Counted from the first letter of the stretch, positions 35,131-46,268 are shown. The stretch: DNA of 64,000 nucleotides from Favolaschia claudopus (GCA_037176885.1 JAWWNJ010000108.1:558001-622000), one strand, 5' to 3'. A program made the numbers and translations. The notes: generated by a model from the letters alone, not told the origin.

Positions 35131-35137
35131 TATAAAA
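35131..35137 (+). promoter_or_regulatory. TATA box of the first cargo gene
   Basis: TATAAAA lies 270 bases before ATG 35403. Two well-formed introns in the leader (about 35198-35250 and 35333-35398, the second ending TTTCACAG five bases before the ATG) fill that distance. Confidence 0.55.
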
Positions 35138-35402
35138 CGTTTCCGCTATTGTCCTTATCCCAGCGCAACTCTGCGCCTTTGTTTGCTCGAGAATTTGTAA
35201 GTGGTCCGTGCGTTAGACTGCGGGACACGTGATTTATGTTGGTTTTGCAGCGCTTTCCGCCCACTTTTCTCTTGCTTTCTCCCACAACAACCAGCTACCG
35301 CGATTACTCAAACTCCTTCAACTAACACCCTAGGTGCGTGTAGGAGCTATACGGGTGCTCCTGAGCTCACGATTCGACCATCTTGACTGTTTCACAGACA
35401 AG

Positions 35403-38400
35403 ATGTCGTCTCCAATCTCCCAGTACTTCAGTTTCTTCAAGATGATGACGGATACGCTTGTCATGGAGGACCTCTCCGTTGACGAGTACACCCAGGCTCG
35501 TAAGGATGGCACTCGTGTCATCCCTTACAGGATTAACGATGCCCACGTCGTTAATCATATGTCGCGCCCGTTCATCCCGCTGGCTCGCACCGAGCTGTTG
35601 GAACGGCCGACTTTTTCTCGTGCTGATTTGGAGTGTTTAATCCTCCTTCAGCACATTTCTACTGTGCGTTTGATGCAGTTCATCCGCATCCCTTCGCACC
35701 TTTCGAAGACCAACCCAACGTACATCGCCTATCTCCTCGACCAGTTCAAACCCGTTTCGGTGAGTTTCCGCGGAAAGTACCAGTCCCTCATTTCTGGAGT
35801 CCTGATGTTTACTTTAGCAACTCATTAAACGTTTCTATTGGCATTTGGAGATTACGCCCTCCTTTGACCGCGTCTTGGTCGGCGTGAGCTCTATTGCGCT
35901 CTGGCTGCAGACCAACTTCCCAGATGTTTGGGCTGAACCCTACGAAGTCCTTCCTCAGGGCTTTGATATGAGTAAAGTCGCCTCGGTACGTCGTCTTCTA
36001 CACCTATACTCCCCAGGACTCATCCTTCAACAGCTCTCCATTATGGATCAGAGTTTCACTATCCCTGATTCCTTGGAATTCTACACGAGCTTTCCTCGCG
36101 AGGTGTTGAAACCTAACGCCACCGAGCACAAAGCCCTTTACGACCTTCGTAACGACCCCAATTTTCCTGCTCTCCTCGAGGCTTGTGTCGAGAACGCTAG
36201 CTCAGCGGCTGGAGCGGATGTGAGAACGCCGCTCGACGTCTCCCGTCGTTCAGATATTCGCCAACTCATTAGTCGTTCCGCCATGACCCTGGTAAGTGTT
36301 CTTTCTCCAAATACTTGTCCCCAACTTCAACTTATTCGTCTCGCAGAATGAATTCCACGAAGCCGTTGGTGAAGTGGAGGACCGGCCTTTCGTGGATGCC
36401 ATCCTCACCTCCGTCGTCCTATTGGCGTCACGGATCCCTGAGGATGAGCGTCCCAAGGCTTGGGACCGTGTTCTTCCCATCCCTAATCGTCAACACCTGT
36501 TGATTCCCGTCTTCTTTTCGTACCCCGACGCCGAGTTCATTCCTCAAGGCCAGTTTCTTCCCTGGTCTCAAGTCGGCCAGGAGGACCCTGTGGTAGACGT
36601 GTGGCGTCACCACAACCCTCCTGATTCGCCTGCTAGCCCCACCGGCTCTGGTCTCCAAACTCCTCGAGTTGCGCCGTCGACGCCAGCAATCGCGGAAACT
36701 CCCCGCGCTGGTCCCAGTGCTCTTTCTGGCCCAGGGATACCTGGTAGCGGGCTCTCTTTTGGCACGCCTGGCCCTGTGCTCTCTCCTCCGAAGCCAGCGG
36801 TACCTACACCATCCGTTTCTCACCCCGCAGATGCTTCAGCAGCATCTATTTTAGAAGGTATAAGTCGTTTCTCTCCAGTTCCTAACTGGTATCGTTCCGA
36901 TGGACCTCCGCTTATTATTTCTCCAGGGAAGACCGTTATTCCATCCACTGGGAACGCGGAATCCGGTCCATCGGGCGAGGGGAACGCTTCCGCGGAAGAT
37001 CCATTTGTGGATCCTACGCCCGCATCTGCTTCCACTGCTGCGCTGGTCATGGCCGCGCTTACATTATCAACTCAGACAGCACCTAGCGCGAGTTCTCCAG
37101 GGCCTGCATCGCCCATTCAAGTTGATCCTCCCCAACCCGAGCCTGAGTCGAGCGTTCCTGAGCTAGCCGCTCACGAGTCGCTTTCTGGCGGAGGAGGAGG
37201 TGGAGGAGGCGGCGCTGATTCTTACGTTGACGAACCTCCCGCTGCCCCAACAGCTTCGTCTGTAAGCGTTCTCTCTTCCTTACTTTTGCCAGTTACTGAC
37301 TTAGACTTTTTCATAGTCCAGAGGCCGTTCGTCATCTCGCTCACGTGGTCGCGGTAGCCGAGGTACTTCCGTCGCTACTTGTCGGAGCACCCGTACCAAG
37401 ATCAAAGTACGTTATTATTACCTTCCTTCTTTGGAAGATTTCCTTATCCATCCTTAATTAGCCTGACAACACTCTCGAGGCCGTTGCGACTGGTCTCGAC
37501 CCAGACGAGTCTTCCGCGGAAACCAAGCCCGCTCGTCTCTCGAAGCGCCGTCGCGCGGAACTCGAGGAAGCTGATGACGAAGAGTCCAGTTCTGACGACG
37601 AGGGTGAACCTGAGGTTTCCCCGCCACCTAAACGTCGCAAGGTCTCCGAAAAGGCTTCCGCGAAAGGTAAAGGAAGAGCGAAATCTGAAGAGTCGGACGA
37701 CGGATACGTTTCCCAAGTCCCCAAACTCGTCAAGAAGACTCGTGGGGTGTCCCAGAAGAACAAGGAAGCCCCTTACGTCCCCAACTTCGACCCCGTCATC
37801 TTTGATCAAGAATTCGCCGCGGTTGCTTTGTCCAAACTAGAAACTGACTTCCGCACATTGTTCAAAGATGGGAACAATGTCTTGGTACGTCCCCTTTTCT
37901 TGTTTTTCCTCCGCATCCCATGTCCCTTATCTCTTTTCCTAGCAATTGGCGGGATGCGGGAATTGCATCCTTCGCAATCGCAAGTGCCATCGTTCAAAAT
38001 TCAACAAGGACTGTCGTGCTTGCAAACGAGGGAAACTCTCCCATTGCTCGCATAAGTTCACACAAATGGACGTTATACGAATGATTGAGGGGTTTGCCCC
38101 AATCACCGCTTTCTCCAATGCTGGTATGTGCAACCAATTTTCTGCTTGAGCATCTCTTATGTTCAAATCTCTTTTAGGCTGGAATCGCGTGTTCACCGAG
38201 TTGGTGGAGGCCCGCCAGGCTCAAATCGTGAGCCATGCTCAGTACGCCATCGCCAACCGCCGCCTCTTTCGTGCTCGCGACGAACTTTTGTCGCTTATGA
38301 CCGGCTATGCCTCCGCCATGGGTCCTGAAGCTGTCCCTGGTATTGCTGGCGTGGAAGACCTCGAAGAGGGCGACCGACAGTCGTTCAAAGTGGTCTACCA

Positions 38401-38731
38401 ACACTGGCGTGAGGGGCTGCGGAAGAACTTCTGGATGGAGGACGGGCACCGCGCCGACGAGTATTACGACTTGGTGGATTCCGAGGACTCGGAGGATGAA
38501 GCTTTCGCCCGGTTCCGCGAGGCTCATCCCGATATGGTCGTTGATGCTCATCCTGACATGGATGTCGACACTCAGCAGACCATTCTTGAGTCTTTAGATA
38601 CCGCTCCCCCAGGTAAGCTCTTTCTTTTCCTTGATTTTCAGGAAACTGACGCTTCCGCGGAAGGTTCTCTTCTTCCTCCTGCTCCGTCTGCTCCCGTGGC
38701 TGGTCCATCCAAGCCTCGTGGTGATCCGTAA
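35403..38731 (+). CDS. Cargo gene A: 981-aa protein with Zn2Cys6-type cluster
   Basis: Eight exons (35403-35759, 35818-35985, 36034-36291, 36347-37261, 37317-37406, 37462-37884, 37943-38123, 38178-38731) sum to 2946 bases, 981 aa. Residues 1-350 look folded and helical. A long Pro/Ser/Ala linker with a nine-Gly run follows, then an Arg/Ser segment and basic patches (SKRRRAELEE, PPPKRRKVSEK), likely NLSs. Residues 742-772 read C-x2-C-x6-C-x8-C-x2-C-x7-C with basic RNRKC before the third Cys. This is the spacing of fungal Zn(II)2Cys6 DNA-binding clusters, although here it is internal, not N-terminal. The last exon has an acidic C-terminus. It runs antisense to gag-pol. DNA binding to the element's own palindromes is inferred. 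Confidence 0.75.
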
Positions 38732-39070
38732 CTAGTCCCCTTTTCATTGCTATTTACTCGCTGACCCGTTTTACTTAGATAATTTCAGTAAACGTCCATT
38801 TTCGCGAATATTTGCAATGACTCTACTTAGATACCACTTGTATCTGATTTTCTTTCAATTTCTTTTATTACTCTTGTACTTCGAATAGTCGCAATGTGAT
38901 CACGCTGTCCCGCTCCTACCTCGTGTGACCTGAGTAATTCAAGCAACAGACTATCGTCTTTCCCTCGTGGCTGGTTTATCTCCGTCTGATAAGCCATCGC
39001 CCAGAGTTATCGATATAGACCGGCTCTTTCGCACCGAGCTTCTATATCGGGAATTTTCCCACAGAAACTC

Positions 39071-39078
39071 TATTTAAG
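39071..39078 (+). promoter_or_regulatory. TATA-like box of cargo gene B
   Basis: TATTTAAG, about 50 bases before ATG 39123, with a TTCCGCGAA half-motif directly downstream of it. Confidence 0.4.
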
Positions 39079-39122
39079 AGGCTTCCGCGAATACTTGGGT
39101 TTCCAGCTTGTCTTCTACCACT

Positions 39123-39864
39123 ATGTCGGACGTAGCTCCTGCTCTTCCTCTCCTTCTTGGAACTGCGACGGATGACGACTTTCCTATCCTATCGCCTTAT
39201 TCCTATCGGGTTTTTCCCAGCCTTGCTGGTCGAGAGAGACTTCTCTCATTGGCAAGTCTCCTTTCTCTCTGTCTACTTCGTATTTCTCATCCTGTTATTC
39301 AGAACCCTGTTCAACGACCACTCGACGTTGTTATCAAAGACAACTGTCGTCGTTCCAACAGCTTCGTTCAATGGGGGATTCCTTGCTTGACTTGTGTCGC
39401 CTCTGGTACCAGCACTGCTTGCTCCTTTTGCAGTCGCTTGGCCTTCGTCGAGCTTTTGGAAAGCGATAGGCTTCAAATGGAACGTCTCGCCTTACAAGAC
39501 CCCATTGATCCAGGTGCGTTTTGCTTATTTCTTAGCATCCGCGGAAGCTCATTTTCGTCCTTTCGCAGTCCTGACCTATGCTAGGCAAGAGGCCACGTTC
39601 TTTGCTAGCTGCCAAGCGGCCTTTCGCAAGTTTGACTCGCGAGTATCTCCTTGGAGGAACCCTCGCATCTCCCTTCTTAGCCAGGTCGAAGCTATCTTTG
39701 ACGAGGATCGCCTTAGCTACCTTGCTGGTCTTTTCCCTTTCTACCACTTTCCAGTCGAAGTTCAGACTGTCGTTCATACTAGACTTAACGCTTTCTCCGC
39801 TGTTAATGCCTTCCTCAGAACTGAACTAGCGATTGACGAGTTTCACAAGCTCTCCTTGGCTTGA
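39123..39864 (+). CDS. Cargo gene B: ~211-aa protein with CxxC-x8-CxxC cluster
   Basis: Exons 39123-39251, 39303-39513 and 39569-39864 give 211 aa. The first intron would be GC-AG (GCAAGT donor) and is in frame, so the unspliced 228-aa form is also possible. The second intron (GTGCGT...CGCAG) contains a copy of the ATCCGCGGAA motif. Around residue 80 the protein has C-x12-C-x2-C-x8-C-x2-C (IPCLTCVASGTSTACSFC), a probable zinc site like that of gene A. The C-terminal part is helical (YARQEATFFASCQAAFRKF). No known family. Function may be linked to genes A and C. Confidence 0.65.
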
Positions 39865-40392
39865 ATTAGCTTATGGTCTTAGGCTTAGTTTACTTAGTAA
39901 CGTTCCTTAGACACTTTTGTCCTTGTGGAATCAATTACTCCTTTAAGACCCATAATCTATCGATTAAGTGAGCAATCGCGAAAGCTCTCTTTCGCTTTCT
40001 ATTCATGCCCGCTCTTGGCCCATGGCCAATTACTCCTTTTATCCCTATTCCCGCGCTCGTGTTTCTGTCGTTAAGTCATAATCCCGACGGCTGGTGCGGT
40101 CCTCATGGAAATTTCCCCTTTTAGACTGAAGCCCGGACGATCTATCACGACTTCATCCACATCTTTCGGAGTTAAATCCGAGAACAATGGATTCTTGTTG
40201 CGCTATTTTTGCTGCCTTCAATTCTCCCATTGTTCTCTTCTCCTTTCGTATCTCCGGAATGTCTTGGTAATTTGTTGTGTCAGGGCCTCTGTACTATATT
40301 CCTCCCCTTTTCATAGATTTTAACTGTCCCCAGTTAATTTCTTTGAACGAGAGTCGTACTTCAACATGGCGCCCGCTGCTACAGTACCGACG

Positions 40393-40399
40393 TATAAAA
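40393..40399 (+). promoter_or_regulatory. TATA box of cargo gene C
   Basis: TATAAAA, 60 bases before ATG 40459. It lies downstream of the longer ORF's ATG at 40366, which is why I prefer 40459 as the start. Confidence 0.5.
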
Positions 40400-40458
40400 C
40401 CTTCCTGTATTATACGCCTTTTACCAGTACATTCGCTGAATACCCCACACTCCTTAAC

Positions 40459-42000
40459 ATGGCTCCTCGCGCTTCTCTTACAAAAGCCCAGCATGATGCT
40501 ATATTGGGCGTCGCCGACATCGTTTCCGCCACCAAATACCCCGACCGCAATAAGCAGCGCGCTTTCCTTGATCAACAGGCTGTGACCTTGGTAAATTCCG
40601 TATTTGGACTTTCCGCGGATGCTCTGAACCGGACTTTAGGAAGCGTTTGCGCCACTTATCAGCGAAATTGCCAAGGACAAAGCTCTCTATGATGCTTTCT
40701 ACAGCGTCAAGAACAGCTACCACCAAAGCGCTGTCGGCGCAAATGGTGTAATTGGCGGGCGCTATCCCGTTATCCTTGATCTTTGTGCCAAGATCAGGAG
40801 CGAGCGCGAACTCCTTCGTGCTAACGTCGTTGCTGGTCAGCAGGCGCATCGTACGGAGCTGGAAGATGCTCGTGCGCAGGCGGAGGACCAGGAGTCTCGC
40901 TCATCTCGCAAGGCCAAGGCCACTCCTAAACCCCGCGTACGTTCTCGCCTCTTTTGCTTATCTCTCGCCTGATTATGCCTATTTTTAGAAGGAACCCAAG
41001 GCCAAGAAGTCTAAGGCCATTATTGAGGACGGAGATGAATCTCCCTTCGATGATTCTGAGTTGCCCGCTGAGCAAGACGATGCTATGGTCGTCGACGACT
41101 CAGTGAGTTTTGCAACTCGCTTTTCTCCTTTTTCTCTAATTGGGACTTATAGAATGACGCAGGTCCTTCAGGCCATCGGTCGACTCAATCTCTCGACGAC
41201 CGTAACAGTGCGGTGAGTCCAACTTTGACTTTCCGCGGATACTATCCATGGTTGTTATTATTGTTGACTTCTTCCTTTTAGAGTCAATCCCAACCCGGCA
41301 GTACGCGTCCTTCCTCGGTACGCCTTTCCTTCCTTCGCATAAAAGGCCTTGACCGAAGAGCGCCCCAATATCTTAAGGCTATGGCAATTCTCGCTCGTAC
41401 TGACCCTAAATCAGCGTCAGGACCCGTCGTTGAGGACTTCCCAGTCCCACCTCCCAGAAAACGGGCTCGGCCATCGCAAAACTTCGCCCACGAAGACTCT
41501 GCAGACCAATACGCAGGTGAGTTAGCTTCCGCGATTGCTAATCTTATCTTAATTAACAATCGTACAGCCACAGACTTATCGGTTAACAATGAAGCAATCC
41601 GCCAAACTGTTACCGAAGCGCGCAATGCCGTCAAAGGCGCCCCGGCCGATTCGATCGGTTCCCTTCGTCTCCAAGAGGCGGACCTCTGGTCCCGCGTCGG
41701 GTTCGAGAATGCCCAACTTCGATACCACCTCGAGCATCGCGAGTACCTCCTCACCGACCTTCGGCGGGTTCTCGACCTTCAACACACGCGCGAACAACCC
41801 CCCGCAGCAGCAAGTGCCCAGCCATCGTCGCAGGTAAGCCAGATTTTAGCTTCCGCGGAAAACCCCTGACCTAATTTTTCAGTGATTCTCTAGCCGAACT
41901 CGCCGAGCGCGATCTGGATGCCTTCTTTGGAATCCAACGCCCCACTGCAGAATGTCCCCATTGCGCTAGCCATACCCATCCTTCTACTTCTTGCTTTTAG
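40459..42000 (+). CDS. Cargo gene C: basic/coiled protein with C-terminal CCHC knuckle
   Basis: Exons 40459-40590, 40640-40936, 40989-41102, 41153-41212, 41282-41317, 41378-41516 and 41568-41833 join in frame (348 codons). They give a helical N-terminus (LTKAQHDAILGVADIVS), a coiled stretch rich in Glu/Arg, a Lys-rich patch (KKEPKAKKSK-type) and a further coil (QLRYHLEHREYLLTDLRRVL). The last exon, to the stop at 42000, encodes AERDLDAFFGIQRP and C-x2-C-x4-H-x4-C (CPHCASHTHPSTSC), a CCHC zinc knuckle. The simplest acceptor (TTTTTCAG) leaves it out of frame by one base; a later GAG acceptor fits, or this copy has a small indel. Three of its introns carry the TTCCGCGG motif. Confidence 0.6.
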
Positions 42001-42122
42001 GGTTATGTCCCTTTCTTAGCATATTCCCCGTTCTTTTAGTCCAACTCATCGTCTGTCTTTACTCTCCTCCAACTTAGCGTTACTATTCTGTAAATGCTAT
42101 TCCACGTTCCTTTTAATCAACT

Positions 42123-45100
42123 TTATGTGGCTTTATTCCTCTTTGACCGCCTGGGTTCCTCTTTATAGGAAGTCTCCTTCCTTATCTCGTCTAAGTCCAA
42201 ATCAGGAACTTCATCACTTTCATAACCGTCCGACTCTGATTCCTCGGAGCCATCATTGGTTTCCGCGGAAGGTTCCAGTTGATCATTAAGACGAATTTTA
42301 TGGAATTGTAAGTCCTTCCCTAGGAATGGATCTTCCTCAGCATCGTCCTCAGCCATCTCATCGAGTGTTTCCTGCGACAAGTCGATGAGATCTAGTATAT
42401 TTTCTGGGAGTTGTATTGCTTGTCTTTGTTCAAAAGGTATTACTCTGAACTGAGCAATTCTCCCTTGTAACATAGAACCATCTAGCTCGCAGAGCAGATA
42501 CGCTCCTCCCTTTGTACGGCGCACCACAATGTACGGCCCTAAATATCTAGGATCCATTTTGCTATTCAAAGACTTCTCCGTCTCTGTGTTCCTTACTAGA
42601 ACGAGTGCCCCTGGTTTGAAATTGAAATCCTTTATGGTGTTCTTATGGATATCAATGTACCGTCGCACTAACTTCCTCTTTTCCTCACTAACACGAATCC
42701 TCATTTCTTCTACGTGTTGAGAGTGTTTTGCAAGGGCTTTTGCCCTTAGGCCAATGAGTTCGGCAGTGGTAATAGGTTCACCAGGGTATTCGACAAGCCA
42801 GGTCGCTTCTTCCACATCAAGAGGTAGAATAGGATGGGCTCCTGAGACCGCAAAGAAAGGGGAACAACCCATCCCTTTCCTTATAGTTATTCTATCTGCC
42901 CATAATACTTGGTGGAAAAACCAGTACCATTTCTTAGTATCACCTCCCGTTGCTTTGTATAACGACTGTCTCAAATCCCAGTGTCCCCTCTCTACAGGAC
43001 CATTCGCCTGGGAATTATAAGGAGATATCTTTATTCCTCTAATCCCATATTTAGACGCTAGCCATTTTAGAGCAGCCACAAATGCTGGTCCATTGTCAGT
43101 GACTATTGTCTCTGGACACCCCCATCTACAAATCACTTCCTCCAATAGGAATTTCCCAATGGATTCCGCGTTCTCCGACCGCAAAGGTCTCCCTTCGACA
43201 TACCGCGAAAGCGAATCTCTCGCTGCGACGACATTCCTGTACCCGTTGGATACTACCCCCATGACCATAGCGTCTGCATGTACTTTTTGGAACAAGCTTG
43301 GAGTATGCGTAGGTCTTGGTGGGATTCTGAGCAAGGTCTTTTGTCGATGTTGGCATATCTTGCAAGTGTCTATGAACCATTTAACGTCTCTTTCCATTTC
43401 TGGCCACCAGAAACGCAGTTCTAATAGAGACTTGGTTGCAAATATGCCCTTATGACCCAAGGAATTATGTGCCGCCCTCATCATGTACATTCTATGCTCT
43501 TTCGCGATTACTAGCTTATGCATAGAACCTTCCCCTCTACGGTATAACTTTCCTTCTTTACTCAAGAAGAAATATCTTGCGAACTTCATGAACCTCTTGA
43601 AGTCCTTATTGACCATCATCCCTTCTGGCCTAACCATGGGATTCTTGAGCCATATCTTCACTAATTCAATCCGCTCGTCCTGTGCTATCCCCGCACCTGT
43701 ACGATGCTCCTCCGGGTAAGGTTCCCGTTTATCTGGACTATCTCTGAATTCTCTGCTTGGTAGCAGGGGTTCTGTAGGCTCCGCAACGTTCACATTAATG
43801 TATTGAGGCACTACTAGTCCTTCTCCAACGTATACCTCTTTCACCCGGTCAGAAATCACTTTCTCCTGAGCTTCCGCGGAAAGTAGTTCTTCCGCGAATT
43901 CATCAATACTGCTTGCTGTGCCAGCCATAGACTGCAGGTATCCACCCCTTTCGTCTATTTCGTCCTTGAATTCGTCGAAATCCAAAGGCTGCTCACAGTC
44001 ATAGTCCCAATCTTCATGGTTCCCCGGAATAGGGTTCTCATCCAAACCCTCTTCATTGTTTGGGAATTCTTCATCCCCTGGCTGATATTCCCGTCTCGAG
44101 AGGCCATCAGGAGGAAAAGTGGCTCCTTTTACGTGTTTCAACTTGAAATGGAACATCAGGATTTGTTCAATCCAACGGTTGATTGTGGCATTCGGGCCCA
44201 TACCGGGATTGTTCAACATTCCTTTGATATACAGCGCATCAGTTTCCACAACTAGCCTTCTACACCCCAGCAGCCAGTACTGCATTGCTTCCAAGGCCCT
44301 CTTTAGCCCGTACAACTCCCTCTTGGGTTGTGAAAATCTGGATTCTCGCCTGTTGAGTGTGATTGAAGCAAACTTTGCGTAATGCCTTTTCAACTTATCA
44401 ATTATATCTATCTGATATATTTGAATCCCAACGGCCATCCAAGAAGTATCAACCGCGAGAACTATGTCCGTATCCCAGTCGTAATTTAACGGCCGTAGGG
44501 CTGGACAGGTCCGCACCGCATGCTTTATTACCTCCATGGCTGCCTCTTGTTCAGGCCCCCAAACGAATTCTTCATCGTTTCGAGTTAACTTCGCAATAGG
44601 CCTACTCATATCCCCAAATCCTTTTATAAACATCCGCAAGACTCCAACTACTCCAAGGAATTGTCTGACTCCAGAAACATCTTTGAGGGGTCCCCAGCGG
44701 ATGATAACACCAACTCTATCCGTACTAGGACGGCGACCTTCATAAGAGCAAATATGTCCTACTACTGGGAATACATCCCAGCACAGTACTGATTTAGCTC
44801 CAGAAAAGGTTCCCCCACAATATTTGATTCTCTGAACTATTCTGTTCAAATTCTGAAAGTGCTCCCAGACAAATCTCCTTATTCCGGAGTTTTCGCGGAT
44901 GGTCTCATACGTGCCATGTTTATTCTGATACCTCGTACCAGGTCCCCTTATAGGTACATCATCAATATAGGGTATAGTTACATGTGGAATTTCGTCTCTT
45001 AAGATGAAAGTCACATCATCGTGAAAGATGGGAACCGAATTTGTCCAACCTTGGGGTAGCTTTACTAAGCGTAGTGCCCCATAAGGTGTCTGGAACGTCG

Positions 45101-46268
45101 TATAGTCCCTTGAACCTTCCGCGATATCCCTGTGATCATAACCTGAGTAGAGATCCAAACTGGCACCGCAGGCTCTTCCCGCGAAATGGTTGGCCAACTC
45201 ATCCGTAGCTGGTGGAACCCCAGAATGAGCGATAGTGACTGCATTCAAAGGTTCTAGCGCATGCACCAGCCGAATACTTTTTCCATCTTTCTTTACAACT
45301 CCAAAGAACTTGCTTCTATAAGAAGCATTCGATGGCTCATAGACTCCAGCGTCTATTTTCTTCTTAATTACTTTGCAGAATTCTTCCAGCTGTCCCCTTG
45401 GAATTGGAATACTCCTCTCTACCCACGTCTCATGTTCCACAACAGGGAATTCAACTGGAGGAAAGAAATCATGCCTGAAGCTGCCCCTCTCTGAATCATC
45501 CCAAGCAAAGGCTTGTTCTTGCCTCATCATGAATTCATGCATCAATTTCCTTTCTTCAGGCCACAAGAAGTCCCCATCATGCAGTCCATCGATGATAGCT
45601 TTTCTCTCCTCGGTGTAACGTCCTGTGGGTTTGAACTCCCCTGGTACAGGGTTTAGTTCAGGCATTTCTGCTAAAGGATCGCCCGTAATTTCACGTTTTA
45701 TTCTGAACTTTTCAGGTAGTTCAGTATATACAGGACGAATCTTCAACCCTACTGGCTTGTACTTTTTGCCAGCGAACACCGAAACAGGATCATCTTGATC
45801 CTCCTGATCTTCCGCGGAAGGTGGTTCTTCCAATATCTCTTGAGAAAGAGTCGGATGAATGAACTCCGCTGAGTCGCAACAAGGGCAATGAACTCCTTGA
45901 TTTAGGACATGCATAGTTCTGACTTCATTCCGAGTATATCGAGGTGCGGGAGGGATAAATTCCCCAGGTTTATTCTTCCCTTTTCCTGCCTCCACTGGTC
46001 CCTCACTCATGCTCCAAGTGAAGACACCATACGGCTTACGTTTCCCAGTTGTCTTCTTAGACTTTTCGCGGAATTCGTTGAACAAGACTCTAGCTTTCTT
46101 GTCTTTTCTCATATTCCTTGTTCCCGTGGAGGCACTAACATAGGCCTCAAGAACTTCTGTCTCCGTGAACGCCACTCCTTTTGGCTTGTAATATCCTTCA
46201 ATCTCTAACTCTTTATCTTCATTAAAGCCAAATTTCAACGCCAACTCTCCTCGTTCATGCAATTGCAT
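42123..46268 (-). CDS. pol: pol: reverse transcriptase, RNase H, integrase (1381 aa)
   Basis: The start ATG overlaps the protease stop (TAATG), which suggests termination-reinitiation. RT active site is YIDD near residue 433 (IPYIDDVP), preceded by ASLDLYSGYD and FQTPYGALRLVKLPQGW. RNase H acidic residues lie in VLAVDTSW, KRELYGLK and VETDALYIKG (about 606-672). Integrase has the HHCC zinc finger (HNSLGH ... CKIC, about 937-967) and the D, D, E triad in HADAMV, TDNGPAF and GPVERGHWDL (about 996-1091). A GPY/F-type module (RYLGPYIVV) follows. No chromodomain is visible; the end is acidic then basic (EEPRRSKRNK). All catalytic residues are intact. Confidence 0.95.
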   Translation of the reverse strand: MQLHERGELALKFGFNEDKELEIEGYYKPKGVAFTETEVLEAYVSASTGTRNMRKDKKARVLFNEFREKSKKTTGKRKPYGVFTWSMSEGPVEAGKGKNKPGEFIPPAPRYTRNEVRTMHVLNQGVHCPCCDSAEFIHPTLSQEILEEPPSAEDQEDQDDPVSVFAGKKYKPVGLKIRPVYTELPEKFRIKREITGDPLAEMPELNPVPGEFKPTGRYTEERKAIIDGLHDGDFLWPEERKLMHEFMMRQEQAFAWDDSERGSFRHDFFPPVEFPVVEHETWVERSIPIPRGQLEEFCKVIKKKIDAGVYEPSNASYRSKFFGVVKKDGKSIRLVHALEPLNAVTIAHSGVPPATDELANHFAGRACGASLDLYSGYDHRDIAEGSRDYTTFQTPYGALRLVKLPQGWTNSVPIFHDDVTFILRDEIPHVTIPYIDDVPIRGPGTRYQNKHGTYETIRENSGIRRFVWEHFQNLNRIVQRIKYCGGTFSGAKSVLCWDVFPVVGHICSYEGRRPSTDRVGVIIRWGPLKDVSGVRQFLGVVGVLRMFIKGFGDMSRPIAKLTRNDEEFVWGPEQEAAMEVIKHAVRTCPALRPLNYDWDTDIVLAVDTSWMAVGIQIYQIDIIDKLKRHYAKFASITLNRRESRFSQPKRELYGLKRALEAMQYWLLGCRRLVVETDALYIKGMLNNPGMGPNATINRWIEQILMFHFKLKHVKGATFPPDGLSRREYQPGDEEFPNNEEGLDENPIPGNHEDWDYDCEQPLDFDEFKDEIDERGGYLQSMAGTASSIDEFAEELLSAEAQEKVISDRVKEVYVGEGLVVPQYINVNVAEPTEPLLPSREFRDSPDKREPYPEEHRTGAGIAQDERIELVKIWLKNPMVRPEGMMVNKDFKRFMKFARYFFLSKEGKLYRRGEGSMHKLVIAKEHRMYMMRAAHNSLGHKGIFATKSLLELRFWWPEMERDVKWFIDTCKICQHRQKTLLRIPPRPTHTPSLFQKVHADAMVMGVVSNGYRNVVAARDSLSRYVEGRPLRSENAESIGKFLLEEVICRWGCPETIVTDNGPAFVAALKWLASKYGIRGIKISPYNSQANGPVERGHWDLRQSLYKATGGDTKKWYWFFHQVLWADRITIRKGMGCSPFFAVSGAHPILPLDVEEATWLVEYPGEPITTAELIGLRAKALAKHSQHVEEMRIRVSEEKRKLVRRYIDIHKNTIKDFNFKPGALVLVRNTETEKSLNSKMDPRYLGPYIVVRRTKGGAYLLCELDGSMLQGRIAQFRVIPFEQRQAIQLPENILDLIDLSQETLDEMAEDDAEEDPFLGKDLQFHKIRLNDQLEPSAETNDGSEESESDGYESDEVPDLDLDEIRKETSYKEEPRRSKRNKAT

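Noticed and set aside
40366..40458. Earlier ATG for cargo gene C
   Set aside because: It lies upstream of a good TATA box at 40393; the ATG at 40459 fits the promoter better.
42123..42260. Chromodomain at the end of integrase
   Set aside because: The C-terminus is an acidic then basic tail with no aromatic-cage pattern.
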